DNA of 64,000 nucleotides from Cristatella mucedo (Eukaryota > Bryozoa > Phylactolaemata > Cristatellidae). Positions 1 to 13,762 of this stretch are shown here, one piece after another. The notes under the pieces were generated by a model. It ran no database searches and was not told the DNA's origin. It saw only the letters and a list, made by a program, of their open reading frames with translations. Location of the stretch: positions 446,001 to 510,000 of the forward strand of contig WPIO01000153.1 in NCBI GenBank assembly GCA_009760855.2, given 5' to 3'. The stretch's first letter is position 1, and each line of letters opens with the position of its first letter. A program made the position numbers and the translations under genes.

Positions 1-860
1 AACCTTCCATCTACGGTAACCTTACTTTAAGGTACTCAAAATATACCTTAAAAACTTGTATTCCTCATTGATGTGCACAGAGTGAGCGATAGATAGAAAC
101 GAGTATTTCCTTTAGCGATTATGAAACTCTCCTGTTGAGCTCAAAAATGAATTTGTTTTATAAATATACGCTACTCATTCAGGTCACATTCTGATTCTTA
201 TGGCCTCGAATAGACTGACCACATTGCGGAAAAAGCGTCGCCCATCTTGCTAGCTAAGTTCGAAAAAGTACATACAGATCTCCGTTGATCGTAAAAGTAA
301 AACGTTTTGAGGTTAGATGTCCGAGGCTCAGCACTGGACGTGGTAATATTAAGAAACCTGATACAATCTTAAGGACTTTATGGTTTGCTAAGTATTGCTA
401 TTCCCCAATAGCGGCATCTAGGATATTGCAATTAGGAACTTGAACATCCCTCTTATTGCCAGAATTTCTGCTCTCGCCTGATTATAGCTAACCCCCTCCC
501 CGTCAGGAAGGATTGGGGATTGGAAGCTCAGGTCAGTAGGTCAGATCAGGTCAGATGTCAGCAATAGAAGCTCAGGTCAGTGTGGTGGTTGGAAGATAAA
601 TGAAGGAATTTATGGTAAGGTAACATTATGGGAGGCGCGCTCTTGCTTGCTTGACGTTTGGAATGATACTGCAGGCCGAGGTAGCGAATTCTTAAGAGTG
701 GTCGTTCAGTTCGGGCTAAGTGTTGGATGACAATCTTAGTGGCTCTTTTTTCTCCCCACTCGAGGCCCTTAAAAAGACTTAATAAAATTAAAAAAATGAT
801 ATTTTAAACATCAGCTAACATGACTAGGAACTTGATCTCATGAGCGGCAATCACTAAAAA

Positions 861-1005
861 TGTAATTCATTTGTATATCGCCCTAAGAGAACTTAATATT
901 TATTTAGACGCTTCACATATGCCACGAGGCTCGAGCCCACGATCTTGTCATCAAATATATTTAATTTGATCTTGTTCGAGCACTTTAACCAAAGGGTTAA
1001 AACTT
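861..1005 (-). mobile_element. SINE-I copy (tRNA-derived head, LINE tail)
   Basis: This is a minus-strand SINE. The head retains an A-box-like GGTTAAAGTGCTCG and a B-box-like GTGGGCTCGAGCC. The tail (GAAGCGTCTAAATAAATATT, AAGTTCTCTTAGGGCGATAT) is homologous to the LINE 3' hairpin. The segment between the boxes has diverged. Confidence 0.72.
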
Positions 1006-1774
1006 TACCTAATAAAGTTTTCATGCACTGCTTGCGAGTGGAATGATGTGTCATATTTCTTGACTCCCCATAGATTCCAGGCTCCCCGTGCATCCACGAT
1101 GTGCTTTAAAGGCCTTAAACATCTTGGCAAATGCTTTCAGTGAGTAGTTTGTAAATCTAGTCTTGAAAAATTGTGTGCATATTCAGCAGCAAAGGTCATC
1201 TGCCAAGTATTAGCGATCTCGCGACGCCATGTCAAGTGCATTTAGCCATTCACTATTTTGTCTGACGTCTGCAGTAGCAGAAAATAAAATGTCCAACAAC
1301 CCGCCTAAACCTTAATAATTAAGGAAGAGGCCCAAGGCTGGCCATAGGTGGAACCAGATTGACGCAAAATGTCTACCAAAATCCGAAGTACTTCAAATTG
1401 CATTGTCCCGATCAAACGAGTCTTTTCTGTGCATCAATAGCAAATTTTATATTTATTTTAGGCATACGGAATTAAGAAAAGTCACTTTGTAAACCGGTAT
1501 TAACGTAAATAGAGATCTGTTGTCTATTGTTGCTATAAGAAATTTGCACAGAGTCTTTAGAGTATTACATTTCTCTCAACGCACTTCTACCACTTGAACC
1601 AGCTGTGGCCCAGCATGGCAACTACACTGTTTGACCTTGAGACCTTCGACCTTGAGAGTAGTTTACTGCTCTGGGACTAATGAAAGCACGTCAAACAGTA
1701 CCTAGCGTTGTTAAGGTATCTTAGTTTTGTCAGTAGGTGCTGCGAAAGAATAATGATGCTATCATATATAAATA

Positions 1775-1914
1775 CATCATAATTCGTTTGCGTAGCGCCT
1801 TAAGAGAACTTAATCTCTATTCAGTTGCTTTACATATGCCACGGAGCTCGATGTCACGATATCGGCCAGACCTTGATTAGGGCGAGCACTTTAACCACTG
1901 GGCCAAAGCAGCGC
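1775..1914 (-). mobile_element. SINE-I copy
   Basis: This minus-strand copy is the best for the A box (TGGCCCAGTGGTTAAAGTGC). It is followed by the family's CTCGCCCTAATCAAGGTCTG and a weaker B box (CATCGAGCTCC). The tail is AATAGAGATTAAGTTCTCTT, then AAGGCGCTA. Confidence 0.75.
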
Positions 1915-3396
1915 TACGAGGGAGACACGACATGACTTCGTGAACTCATTAAATATTTCACGCCAACTTCATAGAACCGTACAAATCTTATAAGCAGATC
2001 ATTAGCTATTACAGGTTTAATGATTGTAAGACGCGTATTCTCTTTTTGGTAATATAAAATTAATAATTTCTTTTTAAATTTTGACGGATAATGATTTTGT
2101 AAATGTAAATGCTGGTGTATAACTAAAAATACTCACAGCTGTCAATTTTCAATTAGGGTGAATGATTAGAAAATGACTTTCACATAAGTATTTACTCATT
2201 AAGTAGCAGACAGTCCGAACAGTTTACCCTTATTAATGAGCTTGTACTTTGAATTGACGTCCCATTGAAAATTAATTGTTAAAAACTATCGCCATGTCTA
2301 ACTTTTCACAATTTCGATTAGCTTCTTAAAATGATTACAAATTGAAGAAATATCGAAGATGTGAGTTGGCTACGCATACTGCTATAGCTGTTTTTAATTT
2401 GCAACAGATATCTGGCTTCGATAATAATAGATACTCTAACAAGTTTTCGATCGGAAATATGGACTTTCTACGTGTTCCAAATTCAGCTCCTTTAAATTAA
2501 ACAATGCATACGTTGCAAGTGGAAAAGTTGGAGAATAAAGTATTTTTTTGGTAGGTATTGCGGCTGGAGGTCGGAATGAGCTGCTGCGGATGCATTTGGT
2601 TGAAGTGGGTATCGTAGTAAAAGGAGGTTCTTTTATAGAGGGTTAGTGAAAGACTAATGCAGGGACATCGGCCGGAGCTTTGGTATACGGTTCCTGGCAT
2701 GCAATTAGTGTACCAAACTGCCACTATCAAGACAGTAGCTGAAATTTCTCTGATTAACGCTGCTCTTCATTCTGATCAGAAATCGATCTGTATCGATATA
2801 AGTATCTTCTGTGGACAGTTAGCAGCCGTCTCAAGCGAGCAAGGCGAGGGAAAAAAAGTAGAAGATTTTTAAAAGCCGTCGAATAATTTAGAGTCAAATT
2901 ATCCTAACACCATACATATATTGAAAAGATTGCTACTATGTATACATACTAAAGGGTGGCCCTTGTGCCGATTCTTTGAAAAAAGAGGTATGAGATCACG
3001 CTTGCCATGTAAAAAAACCTTATTATGATGATGGTGCAACGTGAATAAAGCCTATTCTGTTGATGTTAGTAAACCACACAATCCTAAGACGGTAATTTTG
3101 ATAAAATACATTATTGACATAGAGATAATAAAGATACATAAGGTGTAAGAAATGTTTTGTTTGAAGACCTAATTTACTACCTCTTCCCAATTGTATCTGC
3201 TACTATATCAGTTTCATTTTAATGAAACGCATTCAAATAGACGACTGCATTGCTGAAACAATCATAGCATGAAAACCGGTTACAACACATCCTAGCAATA
3301 CAAAGTTTTCCAAACGATCAACTAAGGATGCTTAGCAACATATTTTTAGTGAGGATGGCCTACGTAATTGGCTTAGTGATTGGATATAAACATCTT

Positions 3397-3562
3397 GAGC
3401 CGTAATGGCTCAGCAGGTAAGGCGGCTGCTTTTCCTGGTTCGAAAATTATGGTGGGCTATCATTTATTCCACTGCAAGCCTTGGTGATAGCCGTAGAGGT
3501 TCTTCTGTCGCTATACAAAAGAGGCTGTTAGCTCAGCTTGTACTTTTCTAGTTTCTTTTTAA
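3397..3562 (+). mobile_element. SINE-II copy (tRNA-derived)
   Basis: This copy has a tRNA-like head GAGCCGTAATGGCTCAGCAG with GTAAGGCGGCTGCTTTT (A box) and a B-box-like TGGTTCGAAAATT. The family body follows (GGTGGGCTATCATTTATTCC, GGTGATAGCCGTAGAGG, TTCTTCTGTCGCTATACAAA). It ends CAGCTTGTACTTTTCTAGTT. It lacks the LINE hairpin, so it is distinct from SINE-I. Confidence 0.75.
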
Positions 3563-4189
3563 TTAGAAATTTATCATTTCGCTGACGAAGATAAAGAAGA
3601 ATGACAAATTCCCTATAACGATCGGGACATCGGGGTCTAATCCAACTAAACAAGAGCTTACCCTATATGTGCGCCACCGGTGTTTGGCAAGCATCGCTTT
3701 GCAGGATTGTGCATGAGCTAGGAACACTAATGAACGGTTTGTGTTCATATGGTTCACTCGTATATCTAAACGTAATTATTCTTTGTCTGCCGACACCTTA
3801 ACTAAGTTCTGGTCTACAGAGTCCTACTTAATAAAAATTTTCTCGTGGTGCATTTCAGACTAATGTAGAAAAAATTGACCTGTTATTTCTGATGCTTAGT
3901 TAATGAAAGTAATCGCAGTTTTTGCACTATTCTAAAACTAATATTGCATGTAAATATTTATTCTGTTATGGGCTGTTAAAACCATATTTTTGCAGGAATT
4001 GATTATTTTATTATTATTGTCAATAAACACTACTACTTTCCAAATACATACACAGGTTTTCGTAAAATAATCAATACAAATCCTCAAGTCTATTTCTATT
4101 CAAAACAATATTTACTTGAGAGCAACATCTGTCAATGAAGATCTCTATGTCGCGCGGCAGCCTGCAGTCCAAGTGTTGAAGAAACCTAC

Positions 4190-4399
4190 CAGATCCATCT
4201 AGCCTAGCCCGCTGTATCGATGAGTAAGGTTCTACTTCAGTCCAATAAATGAATCCATCCACTGGATCGTAGTCCATGTCGTAGCACTCATCGAGTGTCA
4301 GATTCTTAAATCTTTTATTATCTAAGATGGCGATTGTCTTATCTAAAGCCCATCTTTCTATACCTTTAAACACCGAGACATACAATACACCACCAGTGA
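4190..4399 (-). CDS. LRP-like YWTD propeller D, exon type 1
   Basis: This is the first exon of a further propeller, 210 nt, phase 1-1. The acceptor is a strong pyrimidine stretch (ATTCTTTTGTAG|TCAC) and the donor is TCTG|GTAGGT. It encodes TGGVLYVSVFKGIERWALDK, then the blade MDYDPVDGFIYWTE and SIQRARLDGSG. The LDGSG ending resembles propeller A (63142-63354) rather than B or C. An alternative acceptor (CCCACAG, exon end 4459) keeps the phase and adds 20 codons. The shorter form is preferred because its 210 nt matches the other type 1 exons and its acceptor is better. No type 2 exon was found in 1-4189, so the gene continues past the window. Confidence 0.86.
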
Positions 4400-4616
4400 C
4401 TACAAAAGAATCGTACAAGTGGACATCGTCAGTTATAATAAAGCTGCGATTACTGTAAACTGTGGGAAACAAGCCGTTTTTTAATCAGAACGATCCGGTT
4501 AACTTCTAGCAATGAACAAGGAGCATTGACTCAATTCAATAGAAACTCAAGGAGCATGCTTCTGCGTTGACGCTGCAAAGTAAGACATAGTTATCATAGA
4601 CATTATAATAAATTCA

Positions 4617-4672
4617 CAAATAAATAAATATATAATATAATAATAATATAATATAATATATAAATAAATAAA
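4617..4672. repeat. AT-rich (AATA/TAATA)n tract
   Basis: An interrupted ATAATA/AAATA tract flanked by a 13-bp direct repeat (CATAGACATTATA) on both sides. Confidence 0.85.
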
Positions 4673-5539
4673 TTCATAGACATTATAAGGCTATTAACAA
4701 AGACCGAGATGGACACCGTATATGAGAGCTACGAATTGTGAGCAAGGTGCTAACACAAACTGGTATACAAAATGGATAGCTGAGATTATTGTAATTGATA
4801 TTGACAACCTCTTCATAGTTTATCAGTAGTGACTATTTTCTCCCTCTTTGGTCTTTATATTGAGGAGTACCGGGGATAAGAGTTTGGCAGTGTCTCCAAA
4901 AAAAATGCTACGCCGATAAATCTGTTGCTAAAATTAGAACCCAATCGTCTAGGCAAAGACGAATAGTATATGATTCTCACTTAAATCTCACAGGTTCCGA
5001 CGGATTGGTCGGAAAGTATGGTCTATTTTTTGTATTGAACATTATTAATCAGGCTTTCTTGGCAGAAACACTTTCTTATCAGGCTCTACCCGCCCAAACT
5101 TTTCAGTGGCCTCTGGCAACCTCCGTGCTTTGGTGATCTTTTTCCGTTTAACTGCTCCTAAGCCTGAGAATCATTACCAATTGATTATAAAAGTTCATCC
5201 GAATTTTAAAAAAAATTTTAAACAAGAAGTTAGAGACCAAACATTGCTAACGTCATTGGCCAAGTCGTTGTTCTCCTCTTGTCAATGAAATCCCTCACTT
5301 ACCAATTTTCTGCGTCGTTATTTTAATCAAGTGTTTAGTGCCTCGAAAACTATATGTTTAGTAATCTCCGGGTGCAACATAAAAATATGCAATTGTCATG
5401 CCAATTGTAATTATTGTTTAAAAATCAACTTTAATTTAAAAAAATGCGTGTGATGCTCTTTCTGCTGAAAAACTTGAATTTTACAAAAAAGTGTAACCAG
5501 ACCATGGAATTCAAGATGCCAAGAAGCTTAAATCGGTGG

Positions 5540-5725
5540 CTCATTGAGACGACGCCTACCAGAGCTACCGCGTACCAGAGATTTTGCGTACCGGAGCTTT
5601 GACATATCTGAGCTCTACCATATTGGAGTGCCTCGGTAGCGGAGCTATCTGGCATCAGAGCACTCACGTACCAGGGTTCTTACGTACCAGAGCTCAGACG
5701 TACCTGATTGAAGACTTACCAAGTT
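5540..5725. repeat. Degenerate GTACCAGAGCT repeats
   Basis: The stretch CGTACC(A/G)GAGCT(C/T) recurs at irregular spacing (about 5562, 5574, 5589, 5669, 5686) next to the (CT)n at 5746. It is an imperfect, low-order array. Confidence 0.6.
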
Positions 5726-5741
5726 GAAGCCTTCACGTATG

Positions 5742-5745
<4 letters not shown>

Positions 5746-5814
<69 letters not shown>

Positions 5815-5825
5815 CTCTCTCTCTC
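5746..5825. repeat. (CT)n microsatellite
   Basis: About 80 bp of CT dinucleotides with a CTATCTAT interruption near 5807. Confidence 0.97.
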
Positions 5826-8800
5826 GTATTTGGATCTTTCCACCCTATTGCTCCACTCTGCCTATCTAAAATCCGTATGAATAGGGCTTCTTATCCTTAA
5901 AGTTCATCGTTCACATATAATAATTGGTGCTACTGCTCTTAAACGGGGCTCCTATCTAAGGAGAACAGGTATTGAGTGTCTCCGCTCATCATCATACCCC
6001 ATTTTAAATTTCATTCCTCAGTCCACTTACATCTCCTTACGGATCTCGAGCTTGCTGTTGGTGAACAGGTTCTAAATGTCGTACAGCTCAACAGCTTTCA
6101 TTCTATGACCATTGAAGAATAGTCTCGTATATCTAGATTTACAGAATGTCTAAGAAGAGCTTTATTTTTTTCTGCATATTATTTCCAATATATACCCTTA
6201 ACGGAATGAAAAACTAGCACCCGCATATAGCATTATTAGATAATGATGACACGTAAGTAAAATCAATCCGAAAAAACTTAAGTAAGGTCTTTGTGTACCT
6301 GCAAATGTTCCAATATAATTAAGAATAGATGCAATCATTATATGCACCGAGATTATTATAAGCCCTAGCTTAGCTTCCCAGAGTTTGCTTTGACTGTTTG
6401 GAAGACCAGTGGAATTGGGCCCGGATAAATACTAATTGAGGGGCGTTAATTATGTATCACAATATAAGGCGGCAACTAATATCGGCCAATCGTATGTCAC
6501 CTGACTTACAGTCGGATACACAGAGCTAGAGCCAGGATTAAGCATTTTATGCCGTATTAAACAACCATCGCTAAAATAATTGAAATTTAAAAGGCAAACT
6601 ATACTTTGCCCATGTAGTCGATCTTTTTTGAAGTCACAAGTGAGTTTAGGCATGTGCCAGGAATTTTAAATTCAGGGAATGAATTGGCTTGATCCTGCAT
6701 ATAAATTATTCGGTCACCTTACGAATCAACTTTAAAACCTGACTGCAGGAGGTGTCATTGAATCCTGTTTAATAATTTATTATACATGTCCTAGCGCTGA
6801 GATTAATTTTTAAGACTTGCTAGGTATATACAGGTCTAGTCCATGTATATGTTAAGATAATTGTTTATAATTTAGGATGCTTCATTGTGCAGAGTTTTAT
6901 AGATATCTTTTACAGAAACTAATTGTATTAAACATGATACGTATTTGAATGACAGACAGTCAAACAAACAATGAATTACTCGCATGTAAATTGATATTAT
7001 TTCTACTAAAAATGTTCTTAAGGACTATGATACCTTCAGTAGCATAATAATTTCGTGAAAACCATTATAGGTGCAAGTCGCTAAGCAATCAGCTCAGAGA
7101 GAAATGAATGTACAGCACTATATCTAATTATTTTATCAAAACTACACAAGACTTAAGAGGCAATTTGACAAAAACTTCAAATTAATGCTTCATTTAAACT
7201 TTTGCTCGTTAGGCTATTAGAGTGACTTGTCTGTAAATCAAAGCTTACTGAATTTGAATCTATTAACTAAAGTAGTATTTAGAATAAATTTGTACAGCAC
7301 CCACCAAAACTTAATTCCTTTCTAGGTAGTTTAGATTTTTATAAAATTTTGCTATTCAAAAGCATTAAACAGTAGATATCAATTTAGAAAACAGATTGTA
7401 AACAGCTATGAGTTTTCTGCGTCAGACACCTAGAGTAAGTTATGGCAACCTTTTAAGTTGAAAACAGTTGCATATAAATCTGATTACTAAAACATATAAA
7501 GCTTACACATTTAGCAGTGTGCTAAGTTGTAAAAGTTCTGATGCAACTCACTTGAAGTTAAACCTTATTCGGCATGTCATAGAAAAATATTAGAAATTAA
7601 CGATATTTGCGTTTCTGAACGAGGAAAGAATAAAATGTATCATGATTGATTAAAATCTATGGGAAAATGGTAAAAGCAGAAGCTAGTTGGACCCAATTCT
7701 TAAGTGCAGTCTACTATGAACATAAAATGGTCTATGGCAAAAACTAATTCGGCTCACCATCTGTATAATATCCGGGTGCTGGTGAAATTACTTTCACAGA
7801 ATCTAAAAGGAAGCGAAAGCTTTGAGACTTGACTTATATAAATCTGCCAAAGACCTAATTAAAACCTCTTTTCGTAAAGCATAAGCACCAATGATTACCG
7901 TGTTTGCGAATCATAAAGTCTTGAGAAATTTTAAGAACTTTAATTAAACGTATTCAATGCTTTAGACATTTTTTCTCAATTAATTTGAAGGGTGCCAAAT
8001 ATATCCTGAAGCCAATACGTTTTTAAAATGAAGGCCATCACCAGGACACAATACAAATTTCGTGTGGTGGTCAAATAAATTTTATGTGCAGGGTCAGGTG
8101 AAGTTCATGCTGTTAAAATAACTGAACAAGTAAGTTATCAGACCTTTAAGAAACTTCAGTGAGAAAAGATGGAAGTTTCCTTTGTCAGCCAGATATCTTC
8201 GGTTCATTTTGGCTTTGGTGAATATTGAATGAGTTGCTAAATATCACGAGGTAGTTATTTTTGAGCGCTAGAACGTATTGCTAAATGTCAAGTAATGTGT
8301 TCAAAAATTGGCAATACAATAAAATAAATTTATAATACAACGATGCAGTTTTGTAAAATTCCAAGGCAACCGTGATAAATAATTAACTGACCAAATACTT
8401 CTTGCAAGTGTTTCAGCCAAGCTGCTATAAAGTATTCTGTCAACTTTTAAACGCAAAGGTTAAAAAGAAATAACAAAATATCCATTTATGTGAGCTCGAA
8501 CAAGTTTTTATTCTCTACACAATATTTTATCCCTATATTTTCAACAGTTCTAAGCGATGAGACCCAATTTATGTAATTATTTGCAAGCGGAATGGTACGC
8601 TAAAAATAATTTGTGGAACAGCCAATTAACTTTCCTTGTCCCTTAAGTATTTTGTTGGAATCACGTTTTCAGAAAAATCGGTTAAAATTAAATTCGATTA
8701 AATAAACATGGCCATAATGTAATAATGTTTGCAGCCCTGACAAAAGCTACTCATTATCTTATTCTGCACAAGGCTTTTAATATATTAAAGTAACAGAAAA

Positions 8801-9597
8801 AAGTAAATCCATAAGTAAAATTTTATTAACGCTCCTACTAAAACTAAAATAGTCAAGCTCAACTTAGTTTTGGGCTCTTACTTTCTAAAAAAGATTTTTG
8901 ACCCCTACACGACACACGGTGCTGATCCTGTACTACTTGAAGCACAAGTATAGTTGGAATAGCAAAGGATTAGCAAAAGAGTAATTTTTTATGATTCACA
9001 GAGATAATTATTCAGTTGGCTTCTAGTCAATTAGGCGTCTGTTGGGTTTAAGCTGCTATCAAGGTGAATTAAGCGTTTCGCAATCTGTCTACCAATTATA
9101 AAAATTATGACACATACACAGTATTTATGAAAAATATGCATACATTATTTATAAGAATATAATTTGTTGCTTTAGCTTAACGTTCTCGTTTATTTTTTCG
9201 GCTTTAGCTGCTCATAAAACAGCTTCCAAGTTTTATAAATCTGGTCAATATGTTTGTTGATGACGCAGCGGTAAAATTCCAATTGTTGTTGTAGAAGAAA
9301 ATGACATGACAGATCGAATTAAATATAGCTGCCTCTTGAAGCATGTGGTCTTACTGAGGTGTTCAGACCAAGCCGATTTCCAAACTAAGAAGAGCAATCC
9401 ACTGGCTAAAATCCACTTTTTGACTCCATATATCAGGTGTATCCTAACTTACCTAAATCCATTTAACAGTTGAAGTATGGAGCCCAAGGTTTATCATTAA
9501 AAAGATGTAGTTCACATTCAGATGGTATGACTGGATTAAAATTGATAACGCAAGCAAGAAATTTGAACTTTGCCTAACCTTTAGCCTTAATAATGAT

Positions 9598-9690
9598 TTA
9601 AATAATAATAATAATAATAATAATAATTAATAATAATCAATAAATATACTTAATAATAATTAATAATAATTACTTAATAATTATTAATAA
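9598..9690. repeat. (TAA)n microsatellite
   Basis: Interrupted TAATAA repeats in the intron between propellers C and D. Confidence 0.92.
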
Positions 9691-10264
9691 TGCTGCAAGG
9701 AAACAGAAGTTATAGTGAATGCGTCATGCCCCGCAAAATTTCTCACCAGGATAATGCAGCAAACATGATAAAATAAATGGAATTGTTAAGCTATTTCTAG
9801 GAATTGAAATGTCTCTGGGAACTTTTATGTTTTGATATTCATTAAATTGTCAGTCTTGAACGTACGGCCTCGATAGAACGACGAGGCTGAGCTGGAACAT
9901 CAAAGAACCCTGTTAAGCTCCAAAGATTCCGCAGCTTACGTTTTGTAGGGTTCCAGCACGGATATAGTTTTTGCATAATCCCAAACATTCGGCTCCCTCT
10001 CACTCTTTCAAGTCTCATCGAGCCCGCATCGTCTACGGACAATACCACAATAACAATACAAGATTTGGCTGAATCACTCTCGTAGGATTGCACAGTTTTT
10101 CAAGTACTGAATACTACTGTGAATGGCTGTGCTCTTTTAAAGTCGGCATGACAGCGAGTCCACGGGCTAGTTAGGCAGGTCGGTGAGGAATAAAGCTATC
10201 GCGAATAACTCGAGTTTGCAAAATAATAAAGTGACACAAAACAACAGCCGAGAAAGAAAAAGTA

Positions 10265-12690
10265 CGGTAGAAAGTGTCAGCACATATATGCACATGAAGG
10301 ACGAATCACGGGACCCACTAAATGCTGTCCTGAATAGGCGTGTTTTTAAGTTCTTTTTAAATGTGGTCAAGTCAGGGGAAGTGCTGACGCAAGTCGGAAG
10401 TGAGTTCCAAGCTTTGGCAGCATAAGAGCTTAATGCACGGTCTCCAAAGGATTTGAGGTTTGTACGATGTATTGGTAGACTGTTGGATTCCGAAAAGCGG
10501 GTGGTCCGATGCTTGGCCTGGTGGGAGAGTAGATCTGAGAGATAGGCTGGAGCCAAAGAATGACGTGACCTTAAAGTGAGCGACAAAACCTTGAAGTTGA
10601 TCCGTTGCTTGACTGGGAGCCAAGGCATGTCGGCGAGAGGTAGTGTGATGTGTCAGGTGCGACGCTTACGACTGACGAGCCTAGCTGCGAAGTTTTGCAC
10701 CAGCTGTAATCGCCTGATTGCACATGCCGGTAGGCCAGCAAGCAGTGAAATGCAGAAGTCAAGACGGGATGTTACGAATGCATGGACCAACTTAGACGCG
10801 GTATCCTTATCTAAAAAAGCCTGAATTCTAGCAATGTTATGTAGCTTAAAGTAGGCAGACGCGTCTGTGGAGCTGATGAGGTCGTCTAACGAGAGGTCAC
10901 TTTGGAACATGACACCTAGATTTCGAGCTGATTCAACTGGAGGTATGCTGGCAGAGCCAATTTTGAGAGTCAGCCTTTCCAATCTCTGGATCACACTGGG
11001 TTTGCCCATAATTAGTAAGTTAGTTTTATCATCGTTAAGTTTAAGAAAATTTGCTGCCATCCATGTGCGGATGTCATCAATGCATGCAGCTAGTGAGTTG
11101 AGAGAATTTGAGGTGCTCGAAGGCTGGGGGGGATCAAAGCAAAGGTACAACTGAGTGTCATCCGCATAGAAGTGAAAGCCTAGATTGTGCTTGGCAATCA
11201 CATCAGCAAGAGGCAGCGTATAAACCATGAAAAGAACCGGACCTAGCACTGAGCCCTGAGGTACTCCATATTTCAGAAGTACTTTAGATGATCTTTGTCC
11301 ATTCACATCAATACTCTGGAGTCTCCCACTGAGATAGGACCTGAACCACTGCAGAGCAGTGCCAGTGATGCCCAGGCGAGATGAGAGGCGCTCAAGAAGA
11401 ACTTTGTGATCGATGGTATCAAAAGCTGCCGAAAGATCAAGCAAAACAAGCAGAGACACTCTACCCATGTCTGCATTCCTAAGTAGGTCGTTGTATACCC
11501 GAAGCAATGCTGACTCTGTGGAGTGATTAGCTCTAAAGCCAGACTGGAACTTACTAGCAAGGTGTGAGGTTTCGATATACGAGTTCAGCTGGTCCGCCAC
11601 GACCCGTTCGAGTGTCTTTGATAGGAATGGTAGAAGGGACACTGAGCGGTAGTTGCTCAAGTTCTCTTGGTCTGATGTCGCTTTCATAAGAAGTGGCCTT
11701 ACTATGGCTCTTTTGAAAGGTGCCGGGACATGACCTGCGGCTAATGACAATAATGATGTTGGTTATGCATGGCAGCAGCAGATCAATGTAACGTAGGAGC
11801 AGGACAGTGAGAGTAGGGTCAATAAGACTTGTTGTCTTCTTTGATTTCTGTATGAGCCTCAGGACGAGATAAATAGGGACCAGATTAAATGAAGACATTG
11901 AAGTGCAGCCAGGAATTGAGGAACAGCCTTCGAGGCGGAATGTTGTCATCGCAGGGATGAACTCCATGATCTTGTCTATCTTGTGCACGAAGAATCAAGA
12001 GAAGCGATCGGCTAGATCATCACAAGGATCATCAGGTAAGGAGCTAATCTGGGAGCGGTTCAGTAAATGGTTGATCGTCGACATCAGCATTTTAGGATTG
12101 TGCATCTGTGATTCAACAATAGTTTTATAGAAGCTAGACTTGGTCTTTGCTAGGATCGATTGGTGCGACCTACAGTAGTCTTCATAAGCCTGTCGATGGA
12201 CAGTCAGTCCTGATCTTTTGTATGCTTTTTCAAGCTTGCGCATAGAAGACCTGGCCAGTTTAATGTCTGCAGTAAACCACAGGCCGTCTGGGCGAGGGCG
12301 CACAGTGCGCTTAGTCAGAGGTGCAAACTCATCGAGCGTGTCAGCTAGTGTCGTGTTGTAGCTATCTACCAATGATGACAGATCGGAGGGATGACTGAGC
12401 AGCAGAGGCGAAGCAGATATTCACGCACGGACAGCATCGATGTCAAGGGTCTTGAGGTTTCGCGTTTAACAGGCTATTTTAGAGGAGGTGGGCACACACT
12501 GTAGATTGAATGAGATCTGCATGTGGTCAGATAAGCAGGATTTGATAATAATTGGTGATGACAAAGTGAAGTTGTATGAGAAAACCTGGTCGAGTGTGTG
12601 ATAAGCAATCTCAAACCATTCCCGATGGCAATTGATATCAATATTAGCAACCTTGAAACGATCTCAAATCCTGCGGAGACCATGACTTTA
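10265..12690 (-). mobile_element. L2/CR1-like LINE, 5'-truncated and frameshifted
   Basis: This is the longest LINE copy. Near 12690-12480 the minus strand encodes the end of an endonuclease, with REWFEIAYHTLDQVFSYNF and the SDHMQISF motif. At 12372-11995 comes the linker before the RT (DGLWFTADIKLARSS). At 11750-10653 there is a 365-aa reverse transcriptase block with NYRSVSLLPFLSKTLE, LLVLLDLSAAFDTIDH, YGVPQGSVLGP and the catalytic FYADDTQLY. The C-terminal part (LPVKQRINFKVLSL to LKTRLFRTAFSGS, 10628-10300) is in another frame. The copy is therefore dead: it has frameshifts, lacks the 5' part and lacks the 3' hairpin tail. It is antisense-neutral to the host gene (same strand) within the propeller C to D intron. 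Confidence 0.9.
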
Positions 12691-13477
12691 TTGGACACGC
12701 TATCAAAGCTTGGAAATCACACTGAATTATGCCAGGCCAATCTTCTTACTTGATGACACTAGAAAAGAAGCTAAAGAGCGCACGGTATCTGGTGCATCTT
12801 CTGTGTGATTTCTACATTTTGAATTTATGTTTGCCGAATCTGCATATGTGACCGCTGTGTGCTGATATTCTGCATGATACCACAGATCGTATTTCACATG
12901 CCAAGACCGTGCATGCGACCACTACCCATGTGGTCACGCGAGTCATACACAGCATTTCTATTGTGCCTTGAAACAGATCACGTTCTCTGAGGGTCGTGTG
13001 CATAGGTATTACTATTATTACTATTCCTTATCCACATACTTCCTTCCCCAGTGGAAGCCTCCCTTCTCATTGCTTGGCATCGAGTAACCTCGCCTCACCT
13101 CGCCTTAAACTTGTCCGACCGCGCCTTTATCTCGAATGCTCCCAGAGCCTTTGAGCTCACGGCCAACTAATATTACACTAAATTGTAATCGTAGCTGGGC
13201 TACACTGTGTCTAAAATAAACCAACCATCTGAAAACTTTACCCATTTCTAAAAAACTGTTACAGCAGCACTTTGCTCCGAGTGCACGGCACATTTAGAAG
13301 AGAGCAATTTCTCATTAAGTAATGTTGTGACCCAGATGCATGCTTTATAAGTGAGAAACCATTTGAAACAACTAATTGCATGTATCTTCCCTCAATTGAC
13401 TACGTACGCGATGCCAGATTTGCTGTCGAATTAGCCTCCTCATGTCAGCCTTACAATCTCAAAACTATGATGCACCG

Positions 13478-13762
13478 AAATTTAAAAGGAACTTAAAAAC
13501 ACACCTATTTGGGACAGCATTTAGTGGGTCCCTGTGATTCGTCCTTGATGTGCGTATGCGTGCTGACACTGTGCATGCTGCCACTACCACATTTGCATGC
13601 TGACCCTGTGCATGTCGCCCCTAACCATAATATCCTTTTTGTTTTGTTTTTCAAGCATGATTTTACTTACCATTCAATTGCATTTCACTTTGCAGAAAAT
13701 CTAAAGCGCCTAGAGAGAGATTAAGTTCTGTGAGGGCGCTTTATCAAGTTCATTATTATTAC
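13478..13762 (+). mobile_element. LINE 3' end fragment
   Basis: This is the plus-strand 3' terminus of the same LINE family. It starts with the last codons of the RT ORF (LKTHLFGTAFSGSL), followed by the 3' UTR with repeated GCATGCTGAC blocks. It ends in the family's hairpin tail (AGCGCCTAGAGAGAGATTAA to GAGGGCGCT) and a short ATT tail. Confidence 0.85.

Larger units (their letters stand above)
1..4189. other. Intron downstream of propeller-D exon 1 (partial)
   Basis: No further YWTD exon was found on the minus strand. The stretch holds two SINE-I copies, one SINE-II copy and four AGGTCA half-sites at 530-579. The rest (2000-3390 in particular) is AT-rich sequence in which nothing else is recognisable. 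Confidence 0.6.

Noticed and set aside
4400-4459. Longer version of the propeller-D exon using the acceptor at 4460-4461
   Set aside because: In frame and possible, but the acceptor at 4400-4401 has a better pyrimidine tract and gives the 210-nt size of the homologous exons.
10183-12130. Plus-strand open frames over the LINE
   Set aside because: They are antisense shadows of the LINE reverse transcriptase, which lies on the minus strand.
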